NCBI GenBank assembly: GCA_035319125.1
Contig: DATHDG010000011.1
Coordinates: 93,528 to 157,527 of the forward strand
Length of the DNA: 64,000 nt
Source: Fen-1308 sp035319125
Lineage (GTDB): Bacteria; Nitrospirota; Thermodesulfovibrionia; Thermodesulfovibrionales; Dissulfurispiraceae
Reading direction: 5' to 3'
Part shown: one piece after another, positions 25,179 to 34,200 of the stretch
How positions within the stretch are numbered: position 1 is the first letter of the stretch
Layout of the letters: each line of letters opens with the position of its first letter
Notes under the pieces: generated by a model
What the model was told of the DNA's origin: nothing
Database searches by the model: none
Seen by the model: the letters and a program-made list of their open reading frames with translations, nothing else
Translations under genes and position numbers: made by a program

Positions 25179-25382
25179 ATGGGTTCGCTCAGGACAAAAG
25201 TGACCGAGATAGAAACAGAGGAGATTACTAAGGCCCTCAGAGAAAGTAACTGGGTTATGGCTAGGGCGGCAAGAATTCTCGGTATCACCGAAAGAATGAT
25301 TGGCTATAAGGTAAAAAAATATGGGATAAGAAAGGAGGAGGGGGATAAGGAGAAACTGGAAATAAGCAGTTCAACTGTTTAG
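25179..25382 (+). CDS. stand-alone Fis/NifA-type helix-turn-helix protein
   Basis: A 67-residue protein consisting almost entirely of a Fis-family HTH: EEITKALRESNWVMARAARI then LGITERMIGYKVKKYGI. The segment closely resembles the C-terminal DNA-binding domain of NifA-type enhancer-binding proteins, but the GAF and AAA+ domains are absent, so it cannot itself open a sigma-54 promoter. An AGGAGG seven bases before the ATG at 25179 fixes the start. It is the first gene after a sigma-54-type promoter and precedes the porin, amt and glnK genes, so a role as repressor, competitor or auxiliary regulator of nitrogen genes is a reasonable inference. The C-terminal ~15 residues are charged and of no known type. 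Confidence 0.75.
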   Translation: MGSLRTKVTEIETEEITKALRESNWVMARAARILGITERMIGYKVKKYGIRKEEGDKEKLEISSSTV

Positions 25383-25436
25383 TAGGAGAGATACAGGCAT
25401 AGGCCTAATATTAATGTTGAGGGAGGAATATTAAGC

Positions 25437-26315
25437 ATGAAAGTTATTTCGAAAGTATTAGCTATGATGTTTGTAGCATGTATATTAACTGTCGGCGCAT
25501 ACGCCGAAGACCAGGCACCGGCTACGGCACCCGCTGCAGCGGCAGCACCGGTAGCACCTGCGGCGCCGGCACCGGACGTAACAGGCAGTGTTTCTCTTAC
25601 AGGACTGAACAAATACGTTTTTAGGGGCGCAGAGCTGAGCGCTAAGAGCGTTGTACTGCAGCCATCCGTGACTATTAACTATAAAGGCTTTTCTTTGAAT
25701 GTTTGGGGCAATATGGATACTGACCAGCATGCAACGCAGGTGTTTACTCCAGGAAGATGGACAGATCCTAACACCGGAGTTCCTGTCGGCGAAGGAACTA
25801 AAAGTTGGAATGAGACTGACTTGACTCTTAGCTATACGTATACAATCGATAAACTCGGACTAACCGGCGGTTACATTTATTATGGCACAGATTACGCGCA
25901 GCAGACTCAAGAACTTTATCTAAGCGCAACATATGACATGATAGCTCATCCGACTATATCAGTATATCGTGACATCGATGCCTATCCGGGTTGGTATGTC
26001 AACTTGGCATTTTCGCAGTCTTTCCCTGTAGTAAAGATGTCTGCCGGCGATATGACGGTCGATCTTGGGGCATCTTTCGGCTATTACAACATCGGCGGAA
26101 ACGGCTTGAAGACATACAGTGCGCTTCACGACGGCATGTTAAAGACAGGACTCACCATTCCTGTTGCAAAAAATGTAGTTGTCCAGCCGGTTATGCAGTA
26201 CTGGTATCCGCTTTCGGGCAAGGCTCATCACAGAGATCCTAATACTGATAATAACCCGGCAGCTCACATTGATAATACCTTCGTGTATGGCGTTGGTGTT
26301 ACGTTAAATTTTTAA
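25437..26315 (+). CDS. TorF-like putative outer-membrane porin (Gcw_chp family)
   Basis: A 292-residue exported beta-barrel protein. A signal peptide (residues 1-22, ending VGAYA-ED) is followed by an Ala/Pro-rich linker (~24-45) and a barrel with alternating hydrophobic strands, ending in the terminal Phe (VTLNF) typical of outer-membrane proteins. The first strand VTGSVSLTGLNKYVFRGAEL resembles the TorF/Gcw_chp family start (S-x-Y-x-F-R-G-x). Family members are often found beside amt-glnK, as here, suggesting passage of ammonium or small amines through the outer membrane; this is inference. GAGGGAGG precedes the start. The gene lies 54 bases after the HTH gene and 23 before amt. Confidence 0.75.
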   Translation: MKVISKVLAMMFVACILTVGAYAEDQAPATAPAAAAAPVAPAAPAPDVTGSVSLTGLNKYVFRGAELSAKSVVLQPSVTINYKGFSLNVWGNMDTDQHATQVFTPGRWTDPNTGVPVGEGTKSWNETDLTLSYTYTIDKLGLTGGYIYYGTDYAQQTQELYLSATYDMIAHPTISVYRDIDAYPGWYVNLAFSQSFPVVKMSAGDMTVDLGASFGYYNIGGNGLKTYSALHDGMLKTGLTIPVAKNVVVQPVMQYWYPLSGKAHHRDPNTDNNPAAHIDNTFVYGVGVTLNF

Positions 26316-26338
26316 AAAGTTAATAACTGGGAGGAGAT

Positions 26339-27721
26339 ATGAAAAGCATTTTGAGTATAATTATGGTCCTTTCCATGCTCTGCATGGCGGGACTTGCGAT
26401 AGCGGCAGACGAAAAAGCCCCGGAGGCACCGGCTGCACCACAAGCCGCTGCACCTGCTGCGCCGGCTGCTGCTCCTGCGGCAACCTCCGCCCCGGCGGCG
26501 CCGAACAAGCTTGATTCCGGCGATACTGCCTGGATGATTGTAGCGACGGCTCTTGTTATGCTTATGACCCTGCCCGGCCTTGCGCTGTTTTACGGCGGCA
26601 TGGCCAAGGGCAAGAATGTTTTGAATACACTGGCAATGTCTTTTGCGACGTTCGCGATAGTTAGCGTCTTATGGATTGTTTACGGATATACGTTTGCTTT
26701 TAGCACCGATGTAAAGGGGATTATCGGCGCTGCCGACAAGATCATGCTCGCCGGCGTCGGGACAGCCAGCATTGCGGATGCCGCGAAGACGATTCCTGAA
26801 TTCATATTCGTTGTTTACCAGTTGACATTTGCAGCTATCACGGTTGCTCTTGCAAGTGGTTCATATGTCGAAAGGATGAAATTTTCCGCATGGGTATTGT
26901 TTTCGATACTCTGGCTCACCATAACGTATGTGCCGATAGCCCATTGGGTATGGGGCGGCGGCTTCCTGGCCCAGCTTGGCGCGCTTGACTTCGCGGGTGG
27001 AACAGTCGTTCACATCAATGCCGGTGTAGCCGGTCTTGTTGGGGCCCTGATGCTGGGAAAAAGAAAAGACCCTACTTACAAACCCAATAATCTGCCGTTC
27101 GTTGTCATCGGCGCGGGCCTCCTGTGGTTTGGATGGTTCGGATTTAATGCAGGCTCCGCTCTGGCAGCAAACGGTCTCGCCGGCGCGGCCTTTATCAACA
27201 CCAACACGGCGACTGCTATGGCAGCTGTTGCCTGGATGTGTGTTGAATGGCTCCATGCCAAGAAGCCTACCATTCTCGGTCTGGCCTCCGGCGCTGTTGC
27301 GGGTCTCGTAGCAATAACACCTGCCGCCGGTTTTGTAAACATTACGGGATCTTTGATAATCGGTGTAGCGGCGGGCGTTGTCCCATACTTTGCGGTTGCG
27401 TTCCTCAAACCAAAGCTCGGATACGATGACGCACTGGATGCTTTCGGCGTCCACGGGGTTGGAGGTACGCTCGGAGCGCTCTTGACGGGCATCCTTGCTG
27501 ATCCGTCTATCAATGAGGCGGGTAAGGGCCTTTTATACGGCAATCCCGGCCAGTTCATGACGCAGCTCATCGCCGTCGGAGTGACCATCGCTTATACGGC
27601 TGTCACAACGTTTGTCATCTTCATGATTATCAAGGCAATTGTCGGTATAAGGGTTGATATTGAAGAAGAGGTCACCGGACTTGACGAGACTCAGCACGGC
27701 GAGCGCGCCTATAGTTCGTAA
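26339..27721 (+). CDS. amt: ammonium transporter Amt
   Basis: Amt/Mep/Rh channel of 460 residues carrying ammonium across the inner membrane. It has a signal peptide (1-22, ending AGLAIAA-D) and an Ala/Pro-rich periplasmic linker (~27-57) before the eleven membrane helices. Typical segments are DTAWMIVATALVMLMTLPGL, ALFYGGMAKGKNVLN, the pore region PIAHWVWGGG with the first twin His nearby, AGVAGLVGALMLGKRKD, WFGWFGFNAGSALAANG, and the second pore His in DDALDAFGVHGVGGTLGALL. The C-terminal tail GIRVDIEEEVTGLDETQHGE is the GlnK-responsive one. A ribosome-binding site (GGAGGAG) is present. It lies directly upstream of glnK. Confidence 0.96.
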   Translation: MKSILSIIMVLSMLCMAGLAIAADEKAPEAPAAPQAAAPAAPAAAPAATSAPAAPNKLDSGDTAWMIVATALVMLMTLPGLALFYGGMAKGKNVLNTLAMSFATFAIVSVLWIVYGYTFAFSTDVKGIIGAADKIMLAGVGTASIADAAKTIPEFIFVVYQLTFAAITVALASGSYVERMKFSAWVLFSILWLTITYVPIAHWVWGGGFLAQLGALDFAGGTVVHINAGVAGLVGALMLGKRKDPTYKPNNLPFVVIGAGLLWFGWFGFNAGSALAANGLAGAAFINTNTATAMAAVAWMCVEWLHAKKPTILGLASGAVAGLVAITPAAGFVNITGSLIIGVAAGVVPYFAVAFLKPKLGYDDALDAFGVHGVGGTLGALLTGILADPSINEAGKGLLYGNPGQFMTQLIAVGVTIAYTAVTTFVIFMIIKAIVGIRVDIEEEVTGLDETQHGERAYSS

Positions 27722-27741
27722 TAGATAAGCATAATGGACTG

Positions 27742-27761
27742 AGAGGGCTTACGGGCCCTCT
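27742..27761 (+). other. intergenic RNA hairpin between amt and glnK
   Basis: AGAGGGC and GCCCTCT form a 7-bp stem with a 6-base loop. No U-tract follows, so it is more likely a processing or stability hairpin, or a partial attenuator setting the amt:glnK ratio, than a terminator. Confidence 0.45.
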
Positions 27762-27789
27762 GCTCCTTCGAAAAATATTGGGAGGAAGT

Positions 27790-28128
27790 ATGAAGAAGAT
27801 AGAAGCAATAATCAAACCGTTCAAGCTGGACGAAGTCAAGGATGCCCTAAATGCAATGGGGATTCAGGGAATGACCGTAACCGAGGTCAAGGGCTTCGGG
27901 AGACAGAAGGGTCATGTAGAATTGTACCGGGGCGCGGAATATGAGATATCCTTTGTCCCCAAGGTCAAAGTAGAAATAGTTGTACCTGACAGCGTAGCAG
28001 ATAAGGCCCTTGCAGTGGTCACCGAAAAGGCTAAAACCGGCAAGATTGGAGATGGCAAGATATTTGTCTATTCAGTTGAGCAGGCAGTCAGAATCAGAAC
28101 ATCTGAGACTGGAGAATCAGCACTATAA
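27790..28128 (+). CDS. glnK: nitrogen regulatory protein PII (GlnK)
   Basis: A 112-residue PII trimer subunit. It senses ATP/ADP and 2-oxoglutarate and blocks Amt when nitrogen is ample. Seen: KKIEAIIKPFKLDEVKDAL at the start, the T-loop GRQKGHVELYRGAEYEISFV with Tyr51 (uridylylation site, and the loop that plugs Amt), and the second signature TGKIGDGKIFVYSVEQAVRI. The ATG at 27790 with GGAGG five bases upstream is preferred to the TTG at 27778. Pairing with amt on one transcript is the classic arrangement. It may also signal to GlnE. A long A/U-flanked terminator follows. Confidence 0.97.
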   Translation: MKKIEAIIKPFKLDEVKDALNAMGIQGMTVTEVKGFGRQKGHVELYRGAEYEISFVPKVKVEIVVPDSVADKALAVVTEKAKTGKIGDGKIFVYSVEQAVRIRTSETGESAL

Positions 28129-28153
28129 GCAACTGATCGGCATATTTAATCGT

Positions 28154-28190
28154 AAAAAGGGAAAAACCTTCGCGTTTTTCCTTTTTTTTT
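28154..28190 (+). terminator. intrinsic terminator of the amt-glnK operon
   Basis: A 14-bp stem (28154-28167 with 28174-28187; A-rich left arm) and a 6-base loop CTTCGC run into ten T residues (28181-28190). A-rich and T-rich flanks could let it act in both directions. Confidence 0.9.
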
Positions 28191-28245
28191 ACATATTGTG
28201 TGTATTCAGACTTGTCGGCCAGCATCAACAAGTACGACATAATAC

Positions 28246-28283
28246 TTGACATTTATCATATAAATATATATAAATATATTTAT
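28246..28283 (+). promoter_or_regulatory. arsR promoter with overlapping palindromic operator
   Basis: TTGACA (28246-28251), 17 bases, TATAAA (28269-28274): near-consensus. A perfect 14-bp palindrome ATAAATATATTTAT (28270-28283) covers the -10 and the first two bases of the ATG at 28282. This is suitable for autorepression by the ArsR protein. No Shine-Dalgarno sequence, so the message would be leaderless. Confidence 0.7.
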
Positions 28284-28686
28284 GTTTGAAATAACTCAGG
28301 CCATGAAGCTGCTTTCCGACAAATCTCGCCTGCGGATATTGATGCTCCTCAAGGATAGAGAACTGTGCGTCTGTCAGATAATGGGAGTGCTTGGAATGTC
28401 ACAGCCTCTTGTTTCCCGCAACTTGTCGTTACTGTTAAGGGCCGGGTTTCTGGGCGACCGCAGAGAAGGAAAAATGATTTTCTACACTATCAGGAAATCG
28501 CCGGAAAAACTCCAGCGTACTTTGCTTGGCATTGTAATTGATAGTCTCAAGGAAGACCCAATTGTTTCGGAGGATTTGAAGTCTCTTGGTGAATGCCGGG
28601 AGTACCAGAAGATTACGGGCAAGTGCGGAATGGAAACCTATTTGGCATATATGGAAAAGAAATTGCGAAAATCAAAAAAGCACTAA
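28282..28686 (+). CDS. ArsR/SmtB family metalloregulator
   Basis: A 134-residue winged-helix repressor. The ArsR core is clear: AMKLLSDKSRLRILMLLKD, then ELCVCQIMGVLGMSQPLVS (recognition region), NLSLLLRAGFLGDRREGKMI and FYTI. The CVC pair in the alpha3 helix (ELCVCQI) matches the As(III)/Sb(III) site of ArsR proteins. Extra cysteines occur in the C-terminal extension (GECREYQKITGKCGMETY), which may form a second site. It likely represses itself and the downstream tolC-adaptor-RND genes through the palindrome over its own promoter. The start codon has no Shine-Dalgarno sequence. It lies 30 bases upstream of tolC. Confidence 0.88.
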   Translation: MFEITQAMKLLSDKSRLRILMLLKDRELCVCQIMGVLGMSQPLVSRNLSLLLRAGFLGDRREGKMIFYTIRKSPEKLQRTLLGIVIDSLKEDPIVSEDLKSLGECREYQKITGKCGMETYLAYMEKKLRKSKKH

Positions 28687-28716
28687 GGCTGGGATCATGA
28701 CAGGAGAGAATGAAAT

Positions 28717-30081
28717 ATGCTGTTCCTAAAGAGGGCAGGGTTTTATTACTGGTTATCGCTAGCTGTTTGTGCTGCATTGTTATCATTTGCTTCGCCTTTG
28801 ATCGCAGCAGATCGAGCATTCACCTTAAAGGAATCGGTTGCGAGAGCTCTCGGTGAAAACCATGAGCTTAAAGCATTGGGCTATAATCTGGATGCTGAAG
28901 CTGAAAATGTAGGAATAGCCCGAAGCGCATGGTTCCCGCATTTTAGTTTCGAGGAACGCTTTATGCGGACTAACAATCCAACTGCCGCATTCGCCGCTAA
29001 ATTGAATCAGGGCAGATTCAGCCAGCAGGATTTTGCAATCGACTCTCTTAATAATCCGCATGACTTAAACGATTTCCAGACATCCTTTTCAGCAGAACAG
29101 CTCGTCTTTTCGGGAAAGGCGCTGTTTGGCCTAGATATGTCCAAAATCAGTCGGGATGCAAGAAAAGAAGAATTGCTGAGAAAAAGGCAGGATATTGCAT
29201 TTCAGGTCATTAAAACATATCTTTCCGCACAGACGGCCAGGAAATTTGTCGAAGCCGCTGAACAGGGTGTCAAGGATGCTGAGGAACATAGAAGGATTGC
29301 ACAACTGCGCTACGATTCCGGGCTCGGGCTTTACTCAGATGTTCTGAGGGCATCCACTGGTGTTGACGCAGCCAACCAGGCTTTGGTGTCAGCTTCGACA
29401 AATGTGGGCATTGCAAAACGGGCATTGGGGCTTCTTTTGGGTGTAGAGGAATCCGTCGAGGTCAACGATGAACCCTTTGTCATACCGCATAGAGACATTT
29501 CAATCTATATCGACAGCGCTATAGCCAGGAATGATGTTAAAGCGATGAAACTCTATCTCGAAAATGCACGTAAAAATGTAAGTTATGCGAGTGCCGGTTA
29601 TTTCCCCGAAATGGGAGTTGGCGGGTCCTATCAGCGCAATGATCACAGGCAGCCTTTGGGCGGTGAGGGCGACAGCTGGACGGTGCAGGCTTTCTTGCGT
29701 TGGAATATATTTGACGGCTTCAAGCGAGAGCATGAAAGAAGCAAGGCGAAATTCCAGGTTTCAGAAGCTGAGGAACGGCTATTAACGCTTAAACAGGCAG
29801 TGTCGTATAAGATTTATGAAGCCTATCTCAATGCAGAGGAAGCCAGGAAGAATGAGGAGCTTGCAAACTCGGCCCTGAAAACAGCTGAGGAGGGGAAACG
29901 GCTTGTAGAGCTCAGATATCAAAACTCACTGTCGCCTATCGTAGATCTCCTCGATTCTCAGGCAAACCTCGATCATCAGAGAGCTGCCCATATTGCAAGG
30001 TCTAACGATTATCGTTTGGCGAGTGCGAACCTCAGTTTTCAGGGAGGAATGCTGCTGCAGGATCTTGGTCTGGACCAATAA
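28717..30081 (+). CDS. TolC-family outer-membrane efflux protein
   Basis: A 454-residue outer-membrane factor that forms the exit duct of a tripartite pump. A signal peptide (~1-31, ending SPLIAA-DRAF) precedes two homologous long-helix repeats. First-repeat markers are LKESVARALGENHELKALGY, and GYFPEMGVGGSYQRNDH marks the second. Coiled-coil helices (ARKNEELANSALKTAEEGKR) and the conserved EGKRLVELRYQNSLSPIVDL with LLDSQANLDHQR complete the family pattern. GGAGA precedes the start. It is followed 16 bases later by the adaptor gene, and both belong to the ArsR-linked operon. Confidence 0.92.
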   Translation: MLFLKRAGFYYWLSLAVCAALLSFASPLIAADRAFTLKESVARALGENHELKALGYNLDAEAENVGIARSAWFPHFSFEERFMRTNNPTAAFAAKLNQGRFSQQDFAIDSLNNPHDLNDFQTSFSAEQLVFSGKALFGLDMSKISRDARKEELLRKRQDIAFQVIKTYLSAQTARKFVEAAEQGVKDAEEHRRIAQLRYDSGLGLYSDVLRASTGVDAANQALVSASTNVGIAKRALGLLLGVEESVEVNDEPFVIPHRDISIYIDSAIARNDVKAMKLYLENARKNVSYASAGYFPEMGVGGSYQRNDHRQPLGGEGDSWTVQAFLRWNIFDGFKREHERSKAKFQVSEAEERLLTLKQAVSYKIYEAYLNAEEARKNEELANSALKTAEEGKRLVELRYQNSLSPIVDLLDSQANLDHQRAAHIARSNDYRLASANLSFQGGMLLQDLGLDQ

Positions 30082-30097
30082 ATACGGGAGAGATGCA

Positions 30098-31225
30098 ATG
30101 AAATATCTTTCATCAGAACAAAATAGACATTGGATGGTGGTAATGCACGCTGCCATACTTTTTATTTTGCTTGCTCTAACAGGATGCCAAGAAAAGGTTT
30201 CACCGGGGACAGCTGAGGTGAAGCGGCCATCGGTCTCCGGTGTTACTACAGCTGAACTGAAAGTGTCTCCAGTGGACGATTATTATGAAAGTTCCGGCAC
30301 TATTAAGGCAAAGAACATTGGTGTTATATCAAGCAGGATAATGGGGAGCGTAACATCGATAGCAGTTCAGGAGGGGCAGCGCGTAAGCCAGGGGCAAATA
30401 CTGCTTACTATAGATAACAGTGATGCTGCACAAAGAGCAAAGGCTGCAGAAAACGCCGTGGAGTCTGCACGTCAGCAGAAGCAACTGGCGGATGTGACTT
30501 TTTCGAGATATGCCAGGCTGTATGAAGCAAAGGCTTTGTCGAGACAGGAATTCGATCAGGTAGAGGCGCAGAGGAAGATCGCCGGGAGCGAGTTCGAGCG
30601 CGCACAGGCGATGCTCAAAGAGGCGCAAACATATAAGGGATATGCCACACTGAGGGCGCCTTTTACGGGAATTGTTACTGGCAGAAAAATTGATCCGGGC
30701 AGTATGGCAATGCCCGGCATGCAGCTTATGACTGTTGAGGATACATCGAAATTTCTGGTGGAAGTGCCGGTAGATGAGAGGCTGTCTGCAAAACTAAAGG
30801 TTGGTGATCCGGTTGACATGAGCGTAGATGCGCTTGATCTCAACATGAAGTGCAAGGTTTCTGAGGTTGTGCCTTCCGTTGATCCTATGTCGAGGACATT
30901 CATTGTAAAGGTTGCAACCAGCGGACAGGGCCTGAGGACAGGACTTTACGCCAAGATCAGAATCCCCACGGGTAAAAAGGAAGCACTTATCGTTCCCATC
31001 TCGTCAATTGTGGAGAAGGGACAGCTGAACGGCGTATACAGCGTGGATGCGAAAGGTATTATTTCGTATCGTCTGGTCCGTATGGGTAAACGCTTTGGCA
31101 GCAGTGTAGAAATAATCTCGGGACTGAATGCGGGCGATAAAATCATCGTAGCCGGTACGGACAAGGCTATAGACGGCGGTGTCACGGAATCTCAGAAACC
31201 TTCAGCTTCGGAGAAAAAGCAGTGA
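30098..31225 (+). CDS. RND efflux periplasmic adaptor lipoprotein (membrane fusion protein)
   Basis: From the ATG at 30098 (GGGAG upstream) it has 375 residues. The signal peptide ends in the lipobox LTGC with Cys30, so it is anchored to the inner membrane by lipid. Then come the biotinyl/lipoyl-like half (VISSRIMGSVTSIAVQEGQR), an alpha-hairpin with coiled coil (~95-160, AKAAENAVESARQQKQLADV), the second lipoyl half (YKGYATLRAPFTGIVTGRK), a beta-barrel (FLVEVPVDERLSAKLKVGDP) and the membrane-proximal domain. It bridges the RND pump and TolC. A frame starting at 29993 inside tolC is not the real start. It overlaps the RND gene by 4 bases. Confidence 0.92.
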   Translation: MKYLSSEQNRHWMVVMHAAILFILLALTGCQEKVSPGTAEVKRPSVSGVTTAELKVSPVDDYYESSGTIKAKNIGVISSRIMGSVTSIAVQEGQRVSQGQILLTIDNSDAAQRAKAAENAVESARQQKQLADVTFSRYARLYEAKALSRQEFDQVEAQRKIAGSEFERAQAMLKEAQTYKGYATLRAPFTGIVTGRKIDPGSMAMPGMQLMTVEDTSKFLVEVPVDERLSAKLKVGDPVDMSVDALDLNMKCKVSEVVPSVDPMSRTFIVKVATSGQGLRTGLYAKIRIPTGKKEALIVPISSIVEKGQLNGVYSVDAKGIISYRLVRMGKRFGSSVEIISGLNAGDKIIVAGTDKAIDGGVTESQKPSASEKKQ

Positions 31226-34200
31226 CGGGAATCGGCATTTCGGGCAGAATCGCCCGGGCATTCATAAACTCAAAACTTACGCCTTTAATGGTTGCGGCAT
31301 CGCTTCTATTGGGTATGTTTGCAGTGCTGGTAACGCCCCGCGAGGAAGAACCTCAAATAGTAGTGCCAATGATCGATGTGATGGTCGCTTATCCGGGGGC
31401 TGCCGCCAAAGAGGTTGAAGCGCGTGTTACCAGGCCCATGGAGCAACTGCTATGGGAGATCAAAGGGGTCGAATATGTCTATTCCATAGCAAAGCCCGGT
31501 TCTGATCTGACTATCGTCAGGTTCTTTGTCGGAGAGAACATGGAAGACAGTATTGTGAAGGTCTACAACAAACTGATGTCGCATTATGACATCATCCCAA
31601 GGGGCGTATCACAGCCCATAGTTAAGCCGCGGTCAATAGATGATGTCCCAATCCTGACACTTACACTATGGAGCAGCAATGATCGTTATTCCGGTTACGA
31701 ACTCAGGCGAATTGCTGCTGAACTGTCGAATGAGCTCAAAAAGGATCAGAACGTATCGGAGGTTTCTCTTATAGGAGGACAACGCCGTCAGGTCAAAATC
31801 AGTATCGATCCGGAAAGATTGCGTGCGTATGGATTCTCGTCACAGCAGATTGTTGGCGCTCTGCAGAAGTCTAACTTCATGTTGCCATCCGGTTCTTTTT
31901 CCAGCGGCAACAGGGACATGCTTGTTGAGACCGGTGCTTTCCTGAAGAACGCCGAAGAGGTTGGAAGTGTTGTAGTCTCAGCAAATAACGGCAGACCTGT
32001 ATATCTGAGGGATGTTGTAGGCATCGAAGACGGGCCGGAAGAGCCTGCCGATTATGTGTTCATGGGACTTGGTCCCTCTGCTGCCAAAAAAGGGATTACT
32101 GCCGGAAGGGTGGGTGAGCATGAAGCTGTAACTATAACCGTCGCCAAAAAGAAAGGCGCGAATGCGAGCATCGTTGCAAATGATGCATTGCAGAAATCAG
32201 AAGCCCTTAGGGGCACTCTCATGCCGTCGGATATACAAGTGACTGTCACGCGCAATTATGGAGATACGGCAAAGGAGAAATCGGACGAACTGCTGGAGCA
32301 TATGATGATTGCTACTGTTGCAGTAGTGATGCTAATAGCTCTAGCCCTCGGCTGGCATGAATCCGTTGTTGTTGCGGTGGCTGTGCCTGTAACGCTTGCT
32401 CTTACTTTGCTAATCAATTATCTATATGGCTATACGCTTAACAGGGTGACGCTCTTTGCACTTATTTTTTCTATAGGCATACTTGTCGATGATGCAATAG
32501 TCGTTGTGGAGAACATACATCGTCACTTCAAGCTGCACGGGGTCTCAGTGGAGTCCGCTATCCGGGCAGTCGACGAGGTTGGCAATCCGACTATCCTGGC
32601 CACATTTACTGTTATTGCAGCTCTCCTTCCGATGGCCTTCGTGTCCGGGCTGATGGGCCCTTATATGCGGCCGATTCCTGTCGGTGCCTCTGCCGCAATG
32701 CTTTTTTCACTTCTCGTTGCTTTTATTGTGAGTCCATGGCTTGGTTTTAAAGTGCTCAAAAATATTCGCCATGCCGATGGTGAAGCAGAGGGAGAGAAAA
32801 TGCATGCCCTGTACAATAAAGTGCTCCGCCCACTGATAGAAAAGAGGAGCAAAAGGATGCTCGCCTTCATGTCGGTTGCAGTCATGCTTGGACTTGCAAT
32901 ACTGCTTGTGCCGTTAAAGATGGTTACGGTGAAGATGCTCCCGTTCGACAACAAAAGTGAGCTTCAAGTGATAATTGACATGCCTGAAGGATCAGCGCTT
33001 GAAAAGACGGCAGCCCTGGCTCATGAAATGGGAGACTATTTGAAAACTGTAGCAGAAGTAACGGATTATGAATCGTATATCGGCATTGCCGCACCTTATA
33101 ATTTTAATGGACTTGTGCGCCACTATTTCCTTCGGGTCGGAGGCAATATTGCAGACATTCAGGTAAACCTTGTAGGCAAGGATAAGCGTAGCGCCCAAAG
33201 CCACGATATTGCGAAAAGGATAAGGCCGGCGCTAAAGGCCATCAGTGACCGGTATGGCGCAAGCGTAAAGATCGCTGAAATCCCGCCGGGGCCGCCGGTT
33301 CTTGATACGCTGGTAGCAGAGGTCTACGGGCCCGATCAGGCCGGACAGATCCGTGCAGCAAAATCTATCAAGGATATTTTCCTGAATACCCCCGGAGTAG
33401 TCGATGTGGACTGGTATGTTGAGGCCGACCAAAAGAAAATTACCCTTGATGTTGACCGCGACAAGGCTGTACTTAGTGGGGTGAGTGTTGAAGCAGCAGC
33501 GCAAACACTGTTGACGGCACTGAAGGGCGTGTCGGCGGGCCTGGTCCATTTCGATCGTGAGAGAGAGCCTGTGGATCTTTTCATTCGCATGCCTATTGCC
33601 GAGAGAGCTTCTTTGGTATCTCTGAAAGAAGTGTCTGTGCCATCTGCATCAGGACCTCTGGTGCCGCTCGGCGAGATTGTATCTGTTAAAGATGGCATCG
33701 AGGACAAAACCATCTATCACAAAAATCTGAGGCCGGTTACATATGTAATAGGCGACGTTGCAGGTTCTGAAGAGAGCCCGGTCTATGCCATTCAAAAAAT
33801 GAAAGAGAAGATCAAGCAGCTCCGTTTGCCCGAAGGGTATGAACTGCAGCAATTCTCAACGGTGCAGCCTCCTCTGGATCGGACATTCGCCATGAAATGG
33901 GATGGAGAGTGGCATATAACTTACGAGGTATTTCGGGATCTCGGGATCGCCTTTGCTGCCGTGCTTGTACTTATATATATACTCGTGGTGGCATGGTTCA
34001 GAAGTTTCGTCATCCCGCTCATTATCATGGCACCGATTCCGCTCACGCTTGTCGGCATACTTCCGGGCCACTGGATATTTGGAGCTTTCTTCACAGCAAC
34101 ATCGATGATAGGATTTATTGCGTTGTCGGGCATAATAGTGCGCAATTCGATACTTCTGGTCGACTTTATACAAATGGAGTGGAGGTCGGGCCTGGACTTG

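Noticed and set aside
24923..25231. 102-codon plus-strand frame across the sigma-54-type promoter
   Set aside because: It overlaps the promoter and HTH start in another frame and looks like translated intergenic DNA.
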